Assembly: GCF_029869925.1 (NCBI RefSeq)
Contig: NZ_CP118605.1
Location: 1-64,000 of the forward strand
Source of the DNA: Microbulbifer bruguierae
Lineage (GTDB): Bacteria; Pseudomonadota; Gammaproteobacteria; Pseudomonadales; Cellvibrionaceae
Direction of reading: 5' to 3'
Length of the DNA: 64,000 nucleotides
Below the pieces are notes generated by a model, which was given only the letters and a program-made list of their open reading frames with translations, searched no databases and was not told the origin of the DNA. Shown here piece after piece: positions 1-7,897 of the stretch (position 1 is the first letter of the stretch; every line of letters begins with the position of its first letter). Position numbers and translations under genes: made by a program.

Positions 1-246
1 ATGGATCGCAACCGCCTGTTTTGGGCCAGCCGTCGAGGCATGTTGGAGCTGGACCTGGTACTGCTGCCGTTTCTGGACAATGTTTACGAGACATTGTCTG
101 AGGAAGACAAGCAGCGTTATATCAGGTTGCTGGATGAACAGGATCAGGATCTGTTCGCCTGGTTCCTGCGTAGGGAAGATCCAGAGGACCCGGATCTGAA
201 GCACATAGTACAGATCATCCGTGACAATACCGGCCTTCAGGACTGA
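1..246 (+). CDS. sdhE: SdhE, succinate dehydrogenase flavinylation factor
   Basis: SdhE (YgfY) is a small cytoplasmic protein that helps attach FAD covalently to the succinate dehydrogenase flavoprotein SdhA. The 81-residue length is normal for the family. The signature RRGMLELD is at residues 11-18 and contains the RGM that contacts SdhA. The second conserved stretch, DEQDQDLFAWFL, is at 45-56. The reading frame opens with ATG at the first base of the window, so a start a few codons further upstream cannot be excluded. The 3' end overlaps ygfX by 26 bases, a known sdhE-ygfX arrangement that suggests translational coupling. Confidence 0.93.
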   Translation: MDRNRLFWASRRGMLELDLVLLPFLDNVYETLSEEDKQRYIRLLDEQDQDLFAWFLRREDPEDPDLKHIVQIIRDNTGLQD

Positions 247-694
247 GGTCTCCGCTCGGACAGCGTCAGTCACTAGTGCTGGTGCCGAGCGTAGCGCCAG
301 ATTGGTCTGTGATCTGGCGCCATCCCGCCTGTTGAAATTCTTGCTGCTGGCCGCTGTGCTGCAGACCCTGCTGATGCTGGTTTTTTCCCGATTACCCTGG
401 GTTGCGGTGGTATTCATGGCCGCCGCCGTGGTGGTCTGTAGCTGGTACGAATGGACCAGGTTGTCCCTTTTTGTCGGGCGCCTGTCCACCGCAGAGCGGC
501 GCTGGTTTTGGCAGGTAAAAGGTGGTTCCAGAAAAGAGTTCCAGTTCAGTGGTGAGCTCACCCTGTGGCGCTGGCTGATTGTGATCAATGGCCGCGACCT
601 GGAAGGTCGCAGATTGCGCCTGGTGCTGGCTCGCGACAGCGCCCACGCCGACGACTGGCGGCGGTTACAGGTGGCGTTGCGCTATTCCCGTTGA
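221..694 (+). CDS. ygfX: YgfX family inner-membrane protein
   Basis: This is a YgfX-type protein of 157 residues, the usual partner of sdhE. Two adjacent hydrophobic segments at about 38-56 and 58-75 form a membrane hairpin, and a soluble C-terminal half follows. In E. coli the homologue (CptA) has been reported to affect FtsZ and MreB, and in Serratia it is linked genetically to SdhE; whether that holds here is unknown. The GTG start at 221 lies inside sdhE, and a later GTG at 257 would shorten the N-terminus. The gene converges on nadB with only 20 bases between the stop codons. Confidence 0.8.
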   Translation: MTIPAFRTEVSARTASVTSAGAERSARLVCDLAPSRLLKFLLLAAVLQTLLMLVFSRLPWVAVVFMAAAVVVCSWYEWTRLSLFVGRLSTAERRWFWQVKGGSRKEFQFSGELTLWRWLIVINGRDLEGRRLRLVLARDSAHADDWRRLQVALRYSR

Positions 695-714
695 GTGTGC
701 TGGCGAGCCCCTGG

Positions 715-2337
715 CTAATTGCCCTGGTCTGCAGCGCAGATAAAGGGTTGCTGAGCTGCATAGTTTTCCGGCACAAGAATGGTGTCCATGGCCAGTTCCC
801 GCAGACCGGGATAGTCGAGGGAGTAGTGCAGGCCACGGCTTTCCCGTCGATCCAGTGCCGAGCGGATGATCAGTTCCGAGACGACCGCCAGGTTGCGCAA
901 CTCAATCAGGTCGCTGGTGATCTTGTAGTTGGCGTAGAACTCCCGGATCTCCTGCTGCAGCAGTGCCACGCGGTGCTCGGCCCTCAGCAGGCGCTTGCGG
1001 GTGCGCACGATGCCGACAAAGTCCCACATAAAGCGCCGCAGCTCGTCCCAGTTGTGGGATATCACTACGTCCTCATCAGAGTCGGTTACCCTGGAGGCAT
1101 CCCATGCCAGTGCCGGACGCGGTGGCAGTACCCGGTCGAGAGTTTGGTCGATGTGCATGGCGGCGGAGCGGGCGTAGACAACACACTCCAGCAGGGAATT
1201 ACTGGCGAGGCGGTTGGCACCGTGCAGGCCGGTAAACGTGGTTTCTCCAATGGCGTATAGCTGATCCAGATCCGTGCGCCCGTGCTGGTCGACCATGACG
1301 CCGCCACAGGTATAGTGGGCAGCAGGTACTACCGGGATGGCTTCCTTGGTGATGTCGATACCGTATTGCAGGCAGCTTTTGTACACGGTTGGGAAGTGGT
1401 CGCGTACGAACTCCGGGTCTTTGTGGGAAATGTCCAGATAGACACAGTCGGCTCCGAGGCGTTTCATTTCGTGGTCGATGGCGCGGGCGACGATGTCCCG
1501 GGGGGCGAGTTCACCGCGTTTGTCAAAGCGCTGCATGAAGCGTTCGCCATTGGGCAGTTTGAGCACGGCACCTTCGCCCCGCAGGGCTTCGGTGATCAGC
1601 ATCGACTTGGCCTTCGGATGGTACAGACAGGTCGGGTGAAACTGGTTGAACTCCATGTTTGCCACCCGGCAGCCGGCGCGCCAGGCCATGGCGATACCGT
1701 CGCCGCTGGCGCCGTCCGGATTACTGGTATAGAGGTAGGCCTTGGCGGCGCCGCCGGTCGCCAGTACTACCGCACGCCCCTGGAATACTTCCACTTCTTC
1801 CGTTTGCTTGTTGTAGACGTAGCAGCCGGCGCAGCGAAAGCGGCTGGTTGCGGTGTCCGGCTGGCGGATCAGGTCCAGTGCGATATGGTGTTCGAAACAG
1901 TCAATGTTGGGACTGTTGCGCACCTGCTCGATCAGGGTGCTGTGCACGGCGCGCCCAGTGGCGTCAGCGCTGTGAATAATACGACGGTGACTGTGGCCGC
2001 CTTCTTTGGTCAGGTGATATTCCCCGTCCTCCTCGCGGGTGAATGCGACCCCCTGCTGGATCAGCCATTCAATGGCATCGCGACTGTTTTCCACGGTAAA
2101 GCGCACTGCGTCGGGGTGGCAGAGTCCGGCTCCCGCATCTAAGGTATCGGCTATATGGGCGTCTACCGAGTCAGCCTCATCCAGTACACCGGCAATGCCG
2201 CCCTGGGCAAACCAGGTGGAGCCGTCCTGCAGGCGCTGTTTGGATAATAGGGCTACCCGGTGGCGGGCGGCCAAATGAAGCGCCAGAGTGAGACCTGCGG
2301 CGCCACTGCCGATAACGAGAACATCGTAGTTGTTCAA
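715..2337 (-). CDS. nadB: L-aspartate oxidase
   Basis: NadB oxidises L-aspartate to iminoaspartate, the first step of NAD synthesis, with FAD bound. With the TTG start at 2337 the protein has 540 residues, the same as E. coli NadB. The Rossmann motif GSGAAG is at residues 10-15. The [14 protein letters not shown] segment and the [20 protein letters not shown] segment are both close to the E. coli sequence. An in-frame ATG at 2406 would add 23 residues that look unlike the family. TTG is preferred because AGAAGG lies about 10 bases upstream and the homology begins there. The gene is divergent from rpoE, as in pseudomonads. Confidence 0.95.
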   Translation of the reverse strand: MNNYDVLVIGSGAAGLTLALHLAARHRVALLSKQRLQDGSTWFAQGGIAGVLDEADSVDAHIADTLDAGAGLCHPDAVRFTVENSRDAIEWLIQQGVAFTREEDGEYHLTKEGGHSHRRIIHSADATGRAVHSTLIEQVRNSPNIDCFEHHIALDLIRQPDTATSRFRCAGCYVYNKQTEEVEVFQGRAVVLATGGAAKAYLYTSNPDGASGDGIAMAWRAGCRVANMEFNQFHPTCLYHPKAKSMLITEALRGEGAVLKLPNGERFMQRFDKRGELAPRDIVARAIDHEMKRLGADCVYLDISHKDPEFVRDHFPTVYKSCLQYGIDITKEAIPVVPAAHYTCGGVMVDQHGRTDLDQLYAIGETTFTGLHGANRLASNSLLECVVYARSAAMHIDQTLDRVLPPRPALAWDASRVTDSDEDVVISHNWDELRRFMWDFVGIVRTRKRLLRAEHRVALLQQEIREFYANYKITSDLIELRNLAVVSELIIRSALDRRESRGLHYSLDYPGLRELAMDTILVPENYAAQQPFICAADQGN

Positions 2338-2423
2338 AGTCCGTTTGCCTTCTCTCTTATGGAGTTTTAATAGTGCTGAGTGGCGCGTAGTATACGCTAT
2401 CTTCAAAATTTACCGATTTGTCA

Positions 2424-2453
2424 GGAACTTATGACCAGGTTTGGGTGTCTTGG
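2424..2453 (+). promoter_or_regulatory. Candidate sigma-E promoter of rpoE
   Basis: GGAACTT at 2424-2430 is an exact match to the -35 element recognised by RpoE/AlgU sigma factors. A TCTTG element follows at 2448 after a 17-base spacer, against the usual TCTGA or TCTAA. It lies about 65 bases upstream of the rpoE start and would give autoregulation, as known for this operon in relatives. The -10 match is imperfect. Confidence 0.5.
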
Positions 2454-2516
2454 ACACAGCAGAATAATCCTAGGTGCTGGGCGGTTTCGTCCCGGCGCCG
2501 CCGTTGGGAGTAGGGG

Positions 2517-3131
2517 ATGACAGGGCAACAGGCGTCACCAAGTGACCGCCAACTGGTAGAGCGGGTCCAGAAGGGAGACAAGCGCGCCTTCGATCTGTTG
2601 GTGCTGAAGTATCAGCACAAGATCATGGCCGTGGTCAGCCGCTATATCAATGATCACGCGGAAGTACACGATGTGGTGCAGGAGGCTTTTATCAAAGCCT
2701 ACCGGGCGCTGGGTAATTTCCGTGGCGAAAGCGCTTTCTATACCTGGATGTATCGCATCGCCATCAACACAGCCAAGAATCACTTGGTGTCCCGCAGTCG
2801 CCGGCCGCCGTCTTTCGATGTTGACCTTGAAGACGCTGAATACTACTCCGGTGCAGACCTGCTGCGGGACAATGAAACCCCGGAAAATCAACTGTTCCGC
2901 GACGAGTTGGAGGCGGTGGTGCACCGCTCCATCCGCGAGTTGCCGGAAGATCTCCGTTCGGCGGTCACTCTGCGAGAGATGGAAGGGTTGAGTTACGAGG
3001 AAATCGCCGAGGTGATGGGCTGCCCCGTGGGTACCGTGCGCTCGCGGATTTTTCGTGCCCGTGAAGCCATTGATCGCGCCGTTCAGGCGGCGATGGCGGG
3101 GGAGCCGGAACCGGTGGGAGGTCGCGGATGA
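2517..3131 (+). CDS. rpoE: RNA polymerase sigma-E factor (RpoE/AlgU)
   Basis: This ECF sigma factor of 204 residues directs transcription of envelope-stress genes. Region 2 spans about 24-92 and includes the DVVQEAF motif at 52-58. Region 4 has its helix-turn-helix at 157-183 (LSYEEIAEVMGCPVGTVRSR). The sequence is close to E. coli RpoE and Pseudomonas AlgU. The anti-sigma genes rseA, rseB and rseC follow on the same strand, so it is held at the membrane by RseA until RseA is degraded. The gap to rseA is unusually long at 232 bases. Confidence 0.96.
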   Translation: MTGQQASPSDRQLVERVQKGDKRAFDLLVLKYQHKIMAVVSRYINDHAEVHDVVQEAFIKAYRALGNFRGESAFYTWMYRIAINTAKNHLVSRSRRPPSFDVDLEDAEYYSGADLLRDNETPENQLFRDELEAVVHRSIRELPEDLRSAVTLREMEGLSYEEIAEVMGCPVGTVRSRIFRAREAIDRAVQAAMAGEPEPVGGRG

Positions 3132-3363
3132 GTGGCTATTCTTTGGTCAGTGCGATAGCTGATTTTGTTTTATTCAAATCAGTTTTAGAGGATTTTTGCG
3201 CTAAGGCGCAATGTTGACCGGAACGACAGTTAAAAATCTGAAGATTTCACACAAATTTTGTCTGCCAGGTAAAACTTTTCTGGCGAACTCCGGTCATAAC
3301 AAGCAACAAAACAGGGTGCCGATTCAGCACCTACAGGATTGCATTGAAAGAGGGTTGACCCGT

Positions 3364-4071
3364 ATGTCACACGGGAATCATCAGCAACGTCTGCACGAGT
3401 CGCTATCCGCGTTAATGGATGGCGAGGCCAATGAACTGGAGCTCCAGCGTCTGCTGAAAGAGAGTGAGGTCAACGGCGGTGTTTCCGCGGAGGATCTCAA
3501 TCAGCGATGGTCGCGCTATCAGCTGGCTGCCAGTGTCATGCGGGGTGAGAAGGTTGCTCCGGTAGATCTCGGGCTTGCGGCGAGTATTTCCGCTGCGATC
3601 GCCGATGAGCCACCGCTGTCTCAGCCTGCTGAGCCTCAGTCTGCGAATGATGGTGGCGACAGTAGCGGAGGCAACCGCTGGCTCAAGTCGCTGTCGCGCG
3701 GTGCGGTGGCGGCAACCGTGGCCTTTGCGGCGATTCTTGGTGTGCAGCAGATGCAGGCACCACAACCGGGTACCGAGCTGGTGGCGGAAGTCGAGCGTCC
3801 GGTACAGCAGCCGGTGCAGCCGATGCCTCAGTCCAGTGGTTTTGTAACGCCCGCTCTGAACACCCGTGCGGTAAGTACCGCGCCCCAGTTGGTACCGGAG
3901 CCCCGCGTAGGCGTCAGCCCTGCCTATCAGGGGCAGGTGGTGCCGTCCCCGGAGCTGATGCGTCACCTGAATCGGGTTATGCTTGAGCATTCCGAGCAGG
4001 CGGCCCGAGTCGGCAGCCAGGGTATGGTACCCTTTGCGCGCGCTACATACGGTGAGCGCCCGGCGGAATAA
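3364..4071 (+). CDS. rseA: Anti-sigma-E factor RseA/MucA
   Basis: RseA is the single-pass inner-membrane protein that binds and silences sigma-E and is cut by DegS and RseP under stress. The 235-residue protein has the N-terminal sigma-binding domain at about 7-85, with the family core LSALMDGE at 14-21. A transmembrane segment lies at about 112-127 (RGAVAATVAFAAILGVQQ), and a proline- and glutamine-rich periplasmic tail follows. The ATG at 3364 is chosen over the open frame beginning at 3211 because AGAGG precedes it and the RseA homology starts here. The periplasmic tail ends without a clear C-terminal motif that I can name. Confidence 0.9.
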   Translation: MSHGNHQQRLHESLSALMDGEANELELQRLLKESEVNGGVSAEDLNQRWSRYQLAASVMRGEKVAPVDLGLAASISAAIADEPPLSQPAEPQSANDGGDSSGGNRWLKSLSRGAVAATVAFAAILGVQQMQAPQPGTELVAEVERPVQQPVQPMPQSSGFVTPALNTRAVSTAPQLVPEPRVGVSPAYQGQVVPSPELMRHLNRVMLEHSEQAARVGSQGMVPFARATYGERPAE

Positions 4072-4125
4072 GTGCGGTGCCACTACAGGCACCGTTGGCA
4101 GATCAATTCCCAATAAAGAAAGATC

Positions 4126-5205
4126 ATGGTGAGTTTTTTTCAATTTTCTGCCGCAAAAGCCAACAGTCCGCTGTTGGCTTTTTTGCTGTTGGCAGTTCCG
4201 TTTTCTGCCAGTCTCTGCGCAGAGACAGCTGCGCCCGAAGAGGCTAATACAGCCGTTCAAGGCATGGTGGCGGGTGACAGCGCGCCCGTACCGCAACAAA
4301 CGGTTTCCTCGCAATTAACGGCCCAGGACGAAACTGCTCAGACCGCACCGTCGGCTGCCAGCGTCGAGGCGCAGGCTTGGCTGACCAAGCTGGCGGATGC
4401 CGTTGCCAATCGCGAATACCGCGGGCTGGTGACCTTCGAGCATGTGGGGGCGATGGAAACCCTGGAAGTGGTACACGGGATTCGCAATGGCGAGCAGGTG
4501 GAGCGGGTGCGCTACCTTACCGGTGCGCCACGAGAACTGGTGAGCCGGGGGTTGGATGCGCAGTGTCGGCGTGAGGGCAGTCCGCTCTCCCGCGCTGGTC
4601 TTTGGAGCGCTACAGGGCTGCAGAATGTACAGGAAAATTATCACTTTCTTCTGCGTGGTGAAGAGCGTGTCGCCGACCGGGACGCGGTGGTAGTGGATGT
4701 GCGCCCGCGGGACCAGCACCGGTTCGGGCTGGTCATCAGCATCGATAAAGAAACCGGTCTACCGCTTAAATCCGTACTGATCACGCCGCACGGGCGGGCG
4801 TTGGAGCGCTTCCAGTTCGTTGAGCTCGATCTGTCACCGGTAAAAGACGAAGATTTGCAGCCACAATCCGCCGATGCCCGCGAAGCTGAGGGCGCAGGTC
4901 ACTGTGGCAGTCTGGTCAGCCGCTGGCGACTGGGATGGGTTCCCAATGGCTTCAAGGCCGTTGCCACTCGCGAGCTTGCTGACGGCGAGATGCTGGTGTA
5001 TAGCGATGGCCTCAACGCGTTCACCGTATTTGTGCAATCTCTGGGTCCGAATATGAGTTACAGGGGGCGCGCTGTGCGTGGCGCCACTGTAGCCTATATG
5101 GACCATATTCAGGTAAATGACACGCGTTATACAGTCACAGTGGTGGGAGAGATCCCCGACGGTACCGCCGAGCTGGTGGCCAAATCGGTACAAACTGGAC
5201 ACTGA
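4126..5205 (+). CDS. rseB: Sigma-E regulatory protein RseB/MucB
   Basis: RseB is the periplasmic protein that shields RseA from DegS and senses lipopolysaccharide or lipoprotein defects. The 359-residue product has a signal peptide at about 1-32, cleaved near SLCAETAA. A low-complexity linker of about 45 residues follows, then the two-domain MucB/RseB fold (about 80-240 and 250-355). It is somewhat longer than E. coli RseB because of the linker. A perfect 12-bp hairpin followed by a T-run lies inside the signal-peptide codons (4155-4184). A second short inverted repeat (4075-4094) lies between rseA and rseB. Confidence 0.9.
   Translation: MVSFFQFSAAKANSPLLAFLLLAVPFSASLCAETAAPEEANTAVQGMVAGDSAPVPQQTVSSQLTAQDETAQTAPSAASVEAQAWLTKLADAVANREYRGLVTFEHVGAMETLEVVHGIRNGEQVERVRYLTGAPRELVSRGLDAQCRREGSPLSRAGLWSATGLQNVQENYHFLLRGEERVADRDAVVVDVRPRDQHRFGLVISIDKETGLPLKSVLITPHGRALERFQFVELDLSPVKDEDLQPQSADAREAEGAGHCGSLVSRWRLGWVPNGFKAVATRELADGEMLVYSDGLNAFTVFVQSLGPNMSYRGRAVRGATVAYMDHIQVNDTRYTVTVVGEIPDGTAELVAKSVQTGH
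4155..4184 (+). terminator. Terminator-shaped hairpin inside rseB
   Basis: The arms AAAAGCCAACAG (4155-4166) and CTGTTGGCTTTT (4171-4182) are perfectly complementary across a 4-base loop. The right arm runs on into six T in total. This has the form of a Rho-independent terminator, but it lies in the coding sequence for the RseB signal peptide. It could attenuate transcription between rseA and rseB. Confidence 0.55.
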
Positions 5206-5284
5206 GTGTAGGAATGATGCGAGTGAGCCCAGCTGCCAGTGACGCAGTTTCAAATTCGGCATCCATTTCACTGCGGAGGCAATC

Positions 5285-5764
5285 GTGATCGAAGAGCGTG
5301 GCAGGGTCGTGGCGGCGGCTGTTCGGGACTCTGCAGTTTGGGTGGAAACGGTGCAGCGCAGTGGTTGCCACAGTTGTGCGGCGAAATCCGGATGTGGCAC
5401 CGGGCTACTGGGCGATTTCTGGGCCAGTGCTTCCAGAGTAAAGGTTCCTGTGCCACCCGCGGACCTCAACGCCATCCACTTGTATGACACGGTTGTCATT
5501 GGCATAGCAGAAAATACCCTGGCCACCAGCGCGTTGATCGTTTACCTGTTGCCCCTGGTGGCTCTGGTTTTGGGAGCCCTTGCGGGGCAGGCGCTGGGTG
5601 CGGAGCACTGGGCCATTATTGGTGCAGTGGTTGGTTTGTCTGTGGGTGCACTGTGCGTTCGTCTGTTCAGTCATGCCAATCGCCACAATCCTGCGATGGT
5701 GCCGCAATTCTTGCGGCTGGAAAGGGGGCGTCCGTGCGTGGTTGAGACCGTTACGCTTTCTTGA
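5285..5764 (+). CDS. rseC: RseC/MucC family regulator of sigma-E
   Basis: RseC is an inner-membrane protein of the SoxR-reducing/RseC family that modulates sigma-E and, in some bacteria, SoxR. The 159-residue protein has the N-terminal cysteine cluster (Cys28, Cys31 and Cys37 in GCHSCAAKSGCGTG) typical of the family. Two transmembrane helices are at about 82-101 and 108-127. The GTG start at 5285 is supported by GGAGG 5 bases upstream. It is the last gene of the rpoE-rseABC set, 79 bases after rseB. Confidence 0.9.
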   Translation: MIEERGRVVAAAVRDSAVWVETVQRSGCHSCAAKSGCGTGLLGDFWASASRVKVPVPPADLNAIHLYDTVVIGIAENTLATSALIVYLLPLVALVLGALAGQALGAEHWAIIGAVVGLSVGALCVRLFSHANRHNPAMVPQFLRLERGRPCVVETVTLS

Positions 5765-6000
5765 CATCTCCTCGTTGAATACCCTGAATTTTCAGAAACT
5801 TTTCTTTTGTATCCCCTCCGACATTGCCGTTCCATCCCGATCGCTATCGACTTGTCGGGTGGTGCCGGTGTCTGGTTACTGCCTTCCTGAATTTCTTTTC
5901 CTGAATTCCTTCCTACACTGAATGCTGATCTGTATTGGCGCTGTGTTTTTCGGTGCAGTACAGCGCGGGCGGGCATCAAAAGGACAAAAGGAGAGTCGGG

Positions 6001-6948
6001 ATGTTTGAAGGCCGTTGCTATGCCGAAAGCTGGCCGCTGCGAACTGCTTTTGTCATTTCCCGCGGTGCCCGCACCGAAGCGCGGGTCGTAGTGGTAGAGG
6101 TGGTGGCCGAGGGTATCTGTGGAATTGGGGAATGCACGCCTTACCCGCGCTATGGGGAAAGTGTGCAGTCGGTGCTGGCTGAAATATCTTCTGTGCTGCC
6201 TTCGCTGCAACAGGGGGTGACCCGGTTGCAGTTGCAGGAGGTAATGCCTGCAGGTGCCGCCCGCAATGCGGTGGACTGCGCACTGGCGGACTGGGAGCAC
6301 AAGCGGGCCGGAAATCAGGTCGTCGAACCCCAGTGGCTACCAACCGTGCAGACCCTTGGCATTGACGAACCGGAGGCCATGGGAGTGGCGGCGCAAAACG
6401 CCGCGGCTCTTGGGGTGAGGGTCCTCAAGCTCAAACTGGATAAGCAGCTTGTTCTCGAACGGGTGGGCGCGGTGCGTGCTGCGGCACCAGATTGCCAGCT
6501 GATAATCGATGCGAATGAAGCCTGGTCAGTCAGCGGGTTGCCGGCACTATGTGATGAGCTGGCGGCACTCGGGGTGGCCATGCTGGAGCAACCGTTGCCC
6601 GCGGGAGAGGACAGTCTGCTGGCGAAGTTCCAGCACCCGTTGCCGATCTGTGCCGACGAGAGCTGTCACACTCGAGCAGACCTTCCGCGCCTGAAAGGGC
6701 GGTATGAGATGTTGAACATCAAGCTGGACAAGACCGGCGGTATTGGTGAAGCGCTGGCACTGGCGGAAGAGGCAAGGGCGCAGGGGTTTCAGTTAATGCT
6801 GGGATGCATGCTCTGTACCTCCCGCGCGGTGCGGGCAGCCTGGCCGCTGGGCAAGTACGCGCAATTTGTAGATCTCGACGGACCCACCTGGTTGGCGAAA
6901 GATATTAATCCGCTGCGATTTGCTGATGGACGGGTCTATTGGGTCTGA
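6001..6948 (+). CDS. L-Ala-D/L-Glu epimerase (enolase superfamily)
   Basis: This enzyme most likely epimerises L-Ala-D-Glu released from peptidoglycan to L-Ala-L-Glu, like E. coli YcjG. The 315-residue protein shows the muconate-lactonising subgroup pattern. The KxK catalytic pair is in KLKLDK (143-148). The metal ligands are in DANEAW (170-175), EQPLP (196-200) and ADES (218-221). The second base is the lysine of KLDKTGG (241-247). The ATG at 6001 is preferred over an earlier frame at 5935 because homology starts at about residue 3. It converges with the mpaA-like gene, and the same two functions are neighbours in E. coli, which supports murein-peptide recycling. Confidence 0.85.
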   Translation: MFEGRCYAESWPLRTAFVISRGARTEARVVVVEVVAEGICGIGECTPYPRYGESVQSVLAEISSVLPSLQQGVTRLQLQEVMPAGAARNAVDCALADWEHKRAGNQVVEPQWLPTVQTLGIDEPEAMGVAAQNAAALGVRVLKLKLDKQLVLERVGAVRAAAPDCQLIIDANEAWSVSGLPALCDELAALGVAMLEQPLPAGEDSLLAKFQHPLPICADESCHTRADLPRLKGRYEMLNIKLDKTGGIGEALALAEEARAQGFQLMLGCMLCTSRAVRAAWPLGKYAQFVDLDGPTWLAKDINPLRFADGRVYWV

Positions 6949-6963
6949 CTTGTGAGCGATCTG

Positions 6964-7689
6964 CTAAGGCCGGTAACACAGTAGTTCCGTCAGTACGGAC
7001 AGGTATTCTTCGCTGGCGGCATCGGCGGAGATCGGTGGGTATTCAAGGGTTATACAGGGGTATTGATGCTCGGCGCACCAGGTGCCGAAAGAGCCCGGAG
7101 TCTGGTAACCCACGTCGGTCACCAGCGGCAGTTCGATACGCTCCGCCAGCCAGTGTCCCAGCGGGCTTTGTGAGGGATCTTCAACACAGGCCAGTGGTTC
7201 GTGAATGGAAACCATCCAGGCGGGTTTCAGGTCTTCTATCAGGCGGCACAGTGCCTGGGTTTCCGGCTCTGACCCGGCAGTTTCACCACTGGAAAGATAG
7301 ACGTCCCGGTCATCGGCCGCGCTATTCCAGCGATACACGGTGCCGCCGGCCTGCCAGTTACTGGTGGCGAAATTGCGGTTGAGGTCCACGCCGCGAGCGT
7401 TGGACCTGACACCCAGCTGGCTGCCGTCAGGATTCACCGCCAGGATGACATGGTGACGCAATTGCCCCGGTGCCAGGGTGCGCAGGGCGCAGGAGAGGGA
7501 TACCACGGCAGCGGCTTCGTCGCCGTGGGTGCCAGCCATCACCATACCGGTGTGCTCATCGCGAATCTCGGCAGGAAAGTACAGAAGGGGGGCGCCGAGC
7601 GCTGTCTGCCCGTATTGCTGTCGCTGGTGGTGAAACAAACCGCGTTGTGGGCGAGGACGCATCTGGATGGACTCGTACGAATGGGTCAT
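6964..7689 (-). CDS. mpaA: MpaA-like murein peptide amidase (M14 zinc carboxypeptidase)
   Basis: MpaA cleaves the gamma-D-glutamyl-diaminopimelate bond of recycled murein tripeptide, yielding L-Ala-D-Glu for the neighbouring epimerase. The 241-residue length fits. Zinc ligands appear in THGDE (54-58) and SIHEPL (161-166). The substrate-binding GVDLNRNF is at 100-107, and the catalytic glutamate is probably the one in CITLEYPP near the C-terminus. No signal peptide is seen, in keeping with cytoplasmic recycling. The gene converges with the epimerase gene (15-base gap) and is divergent from mucD. Confidence 0.85.
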   Translation of the reverse strand: MTHSYESIQMRPRPQRGLFHHQRQQYGQTALGAPLLYFPAEIRDEHTGMVMAGTHGDEAAAVVSLSCALRTLAPGQLRHHVILAVNPDGSQLGVRSNARGVDLNRNFATSNWQAGGTVYRWNSAADDRDVYLSSGETAGSEPETQALCRLIEDLKPAWMVSIHEPLACVEDPSQSPLGHWLAERIELPLVTDVGYQTPGSFGTWCAEHQYPCITLEYPPISADAASEEYLSVLTELLCYRP

Positions 7690-7720
7690 GAAGTTCTTAA
7701 CACTGTTTTACACTGGGGGT

Positions 7721-7749
7721 GAGAACTTTCTCACGAAAATTCCGACTAA
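7721..7749 (+). promoter_or_regulatory. Candidate sigma-E promoter of mucD
   Basis: GAGAACTT at 7721-7728 and ACTAA at 7745-7749 are separated by 16 bases. This matches the sigma-E pattern GGAACTT-N16-TCTAA with one mismatch in each element. It lies about 150 bases upstream of the protease gene and would keep that gene under sigma-E control although it is separated from the rpoE operon. Confidence 0.45.
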
Positions 7750-7897
7750 CAGAGTGTTGCCGGTGGCGAGGAATCTCCAGTCACCGGCGCGCTGTCGAGG
7801 CGCCCATAATGGATAAGTTATCGTGGGCACCGCGCAATCCGAATTTCACTGTAGATTTTTTGCATATTAGTAGAAAGGCTTATCAGGGGTGACAAAT

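Noticed and set aside
1282..2142. Plus-strand open frame across nadB
   Set aside because: Antisense to a clear NadB sequence.
3211..3363. N-terminal extension of rseA
   Set aside because: The extra 51 residues do not resemble RseA, and a good ribosome-binding site precedes the ATG at 3364.
4075..4094. Hairpin CGGTGCC/GGCACCG between rseA and rseB as a terminator
   Set aside because: No T-run follows; it may matter for RNA structure but does not look like a terminator.
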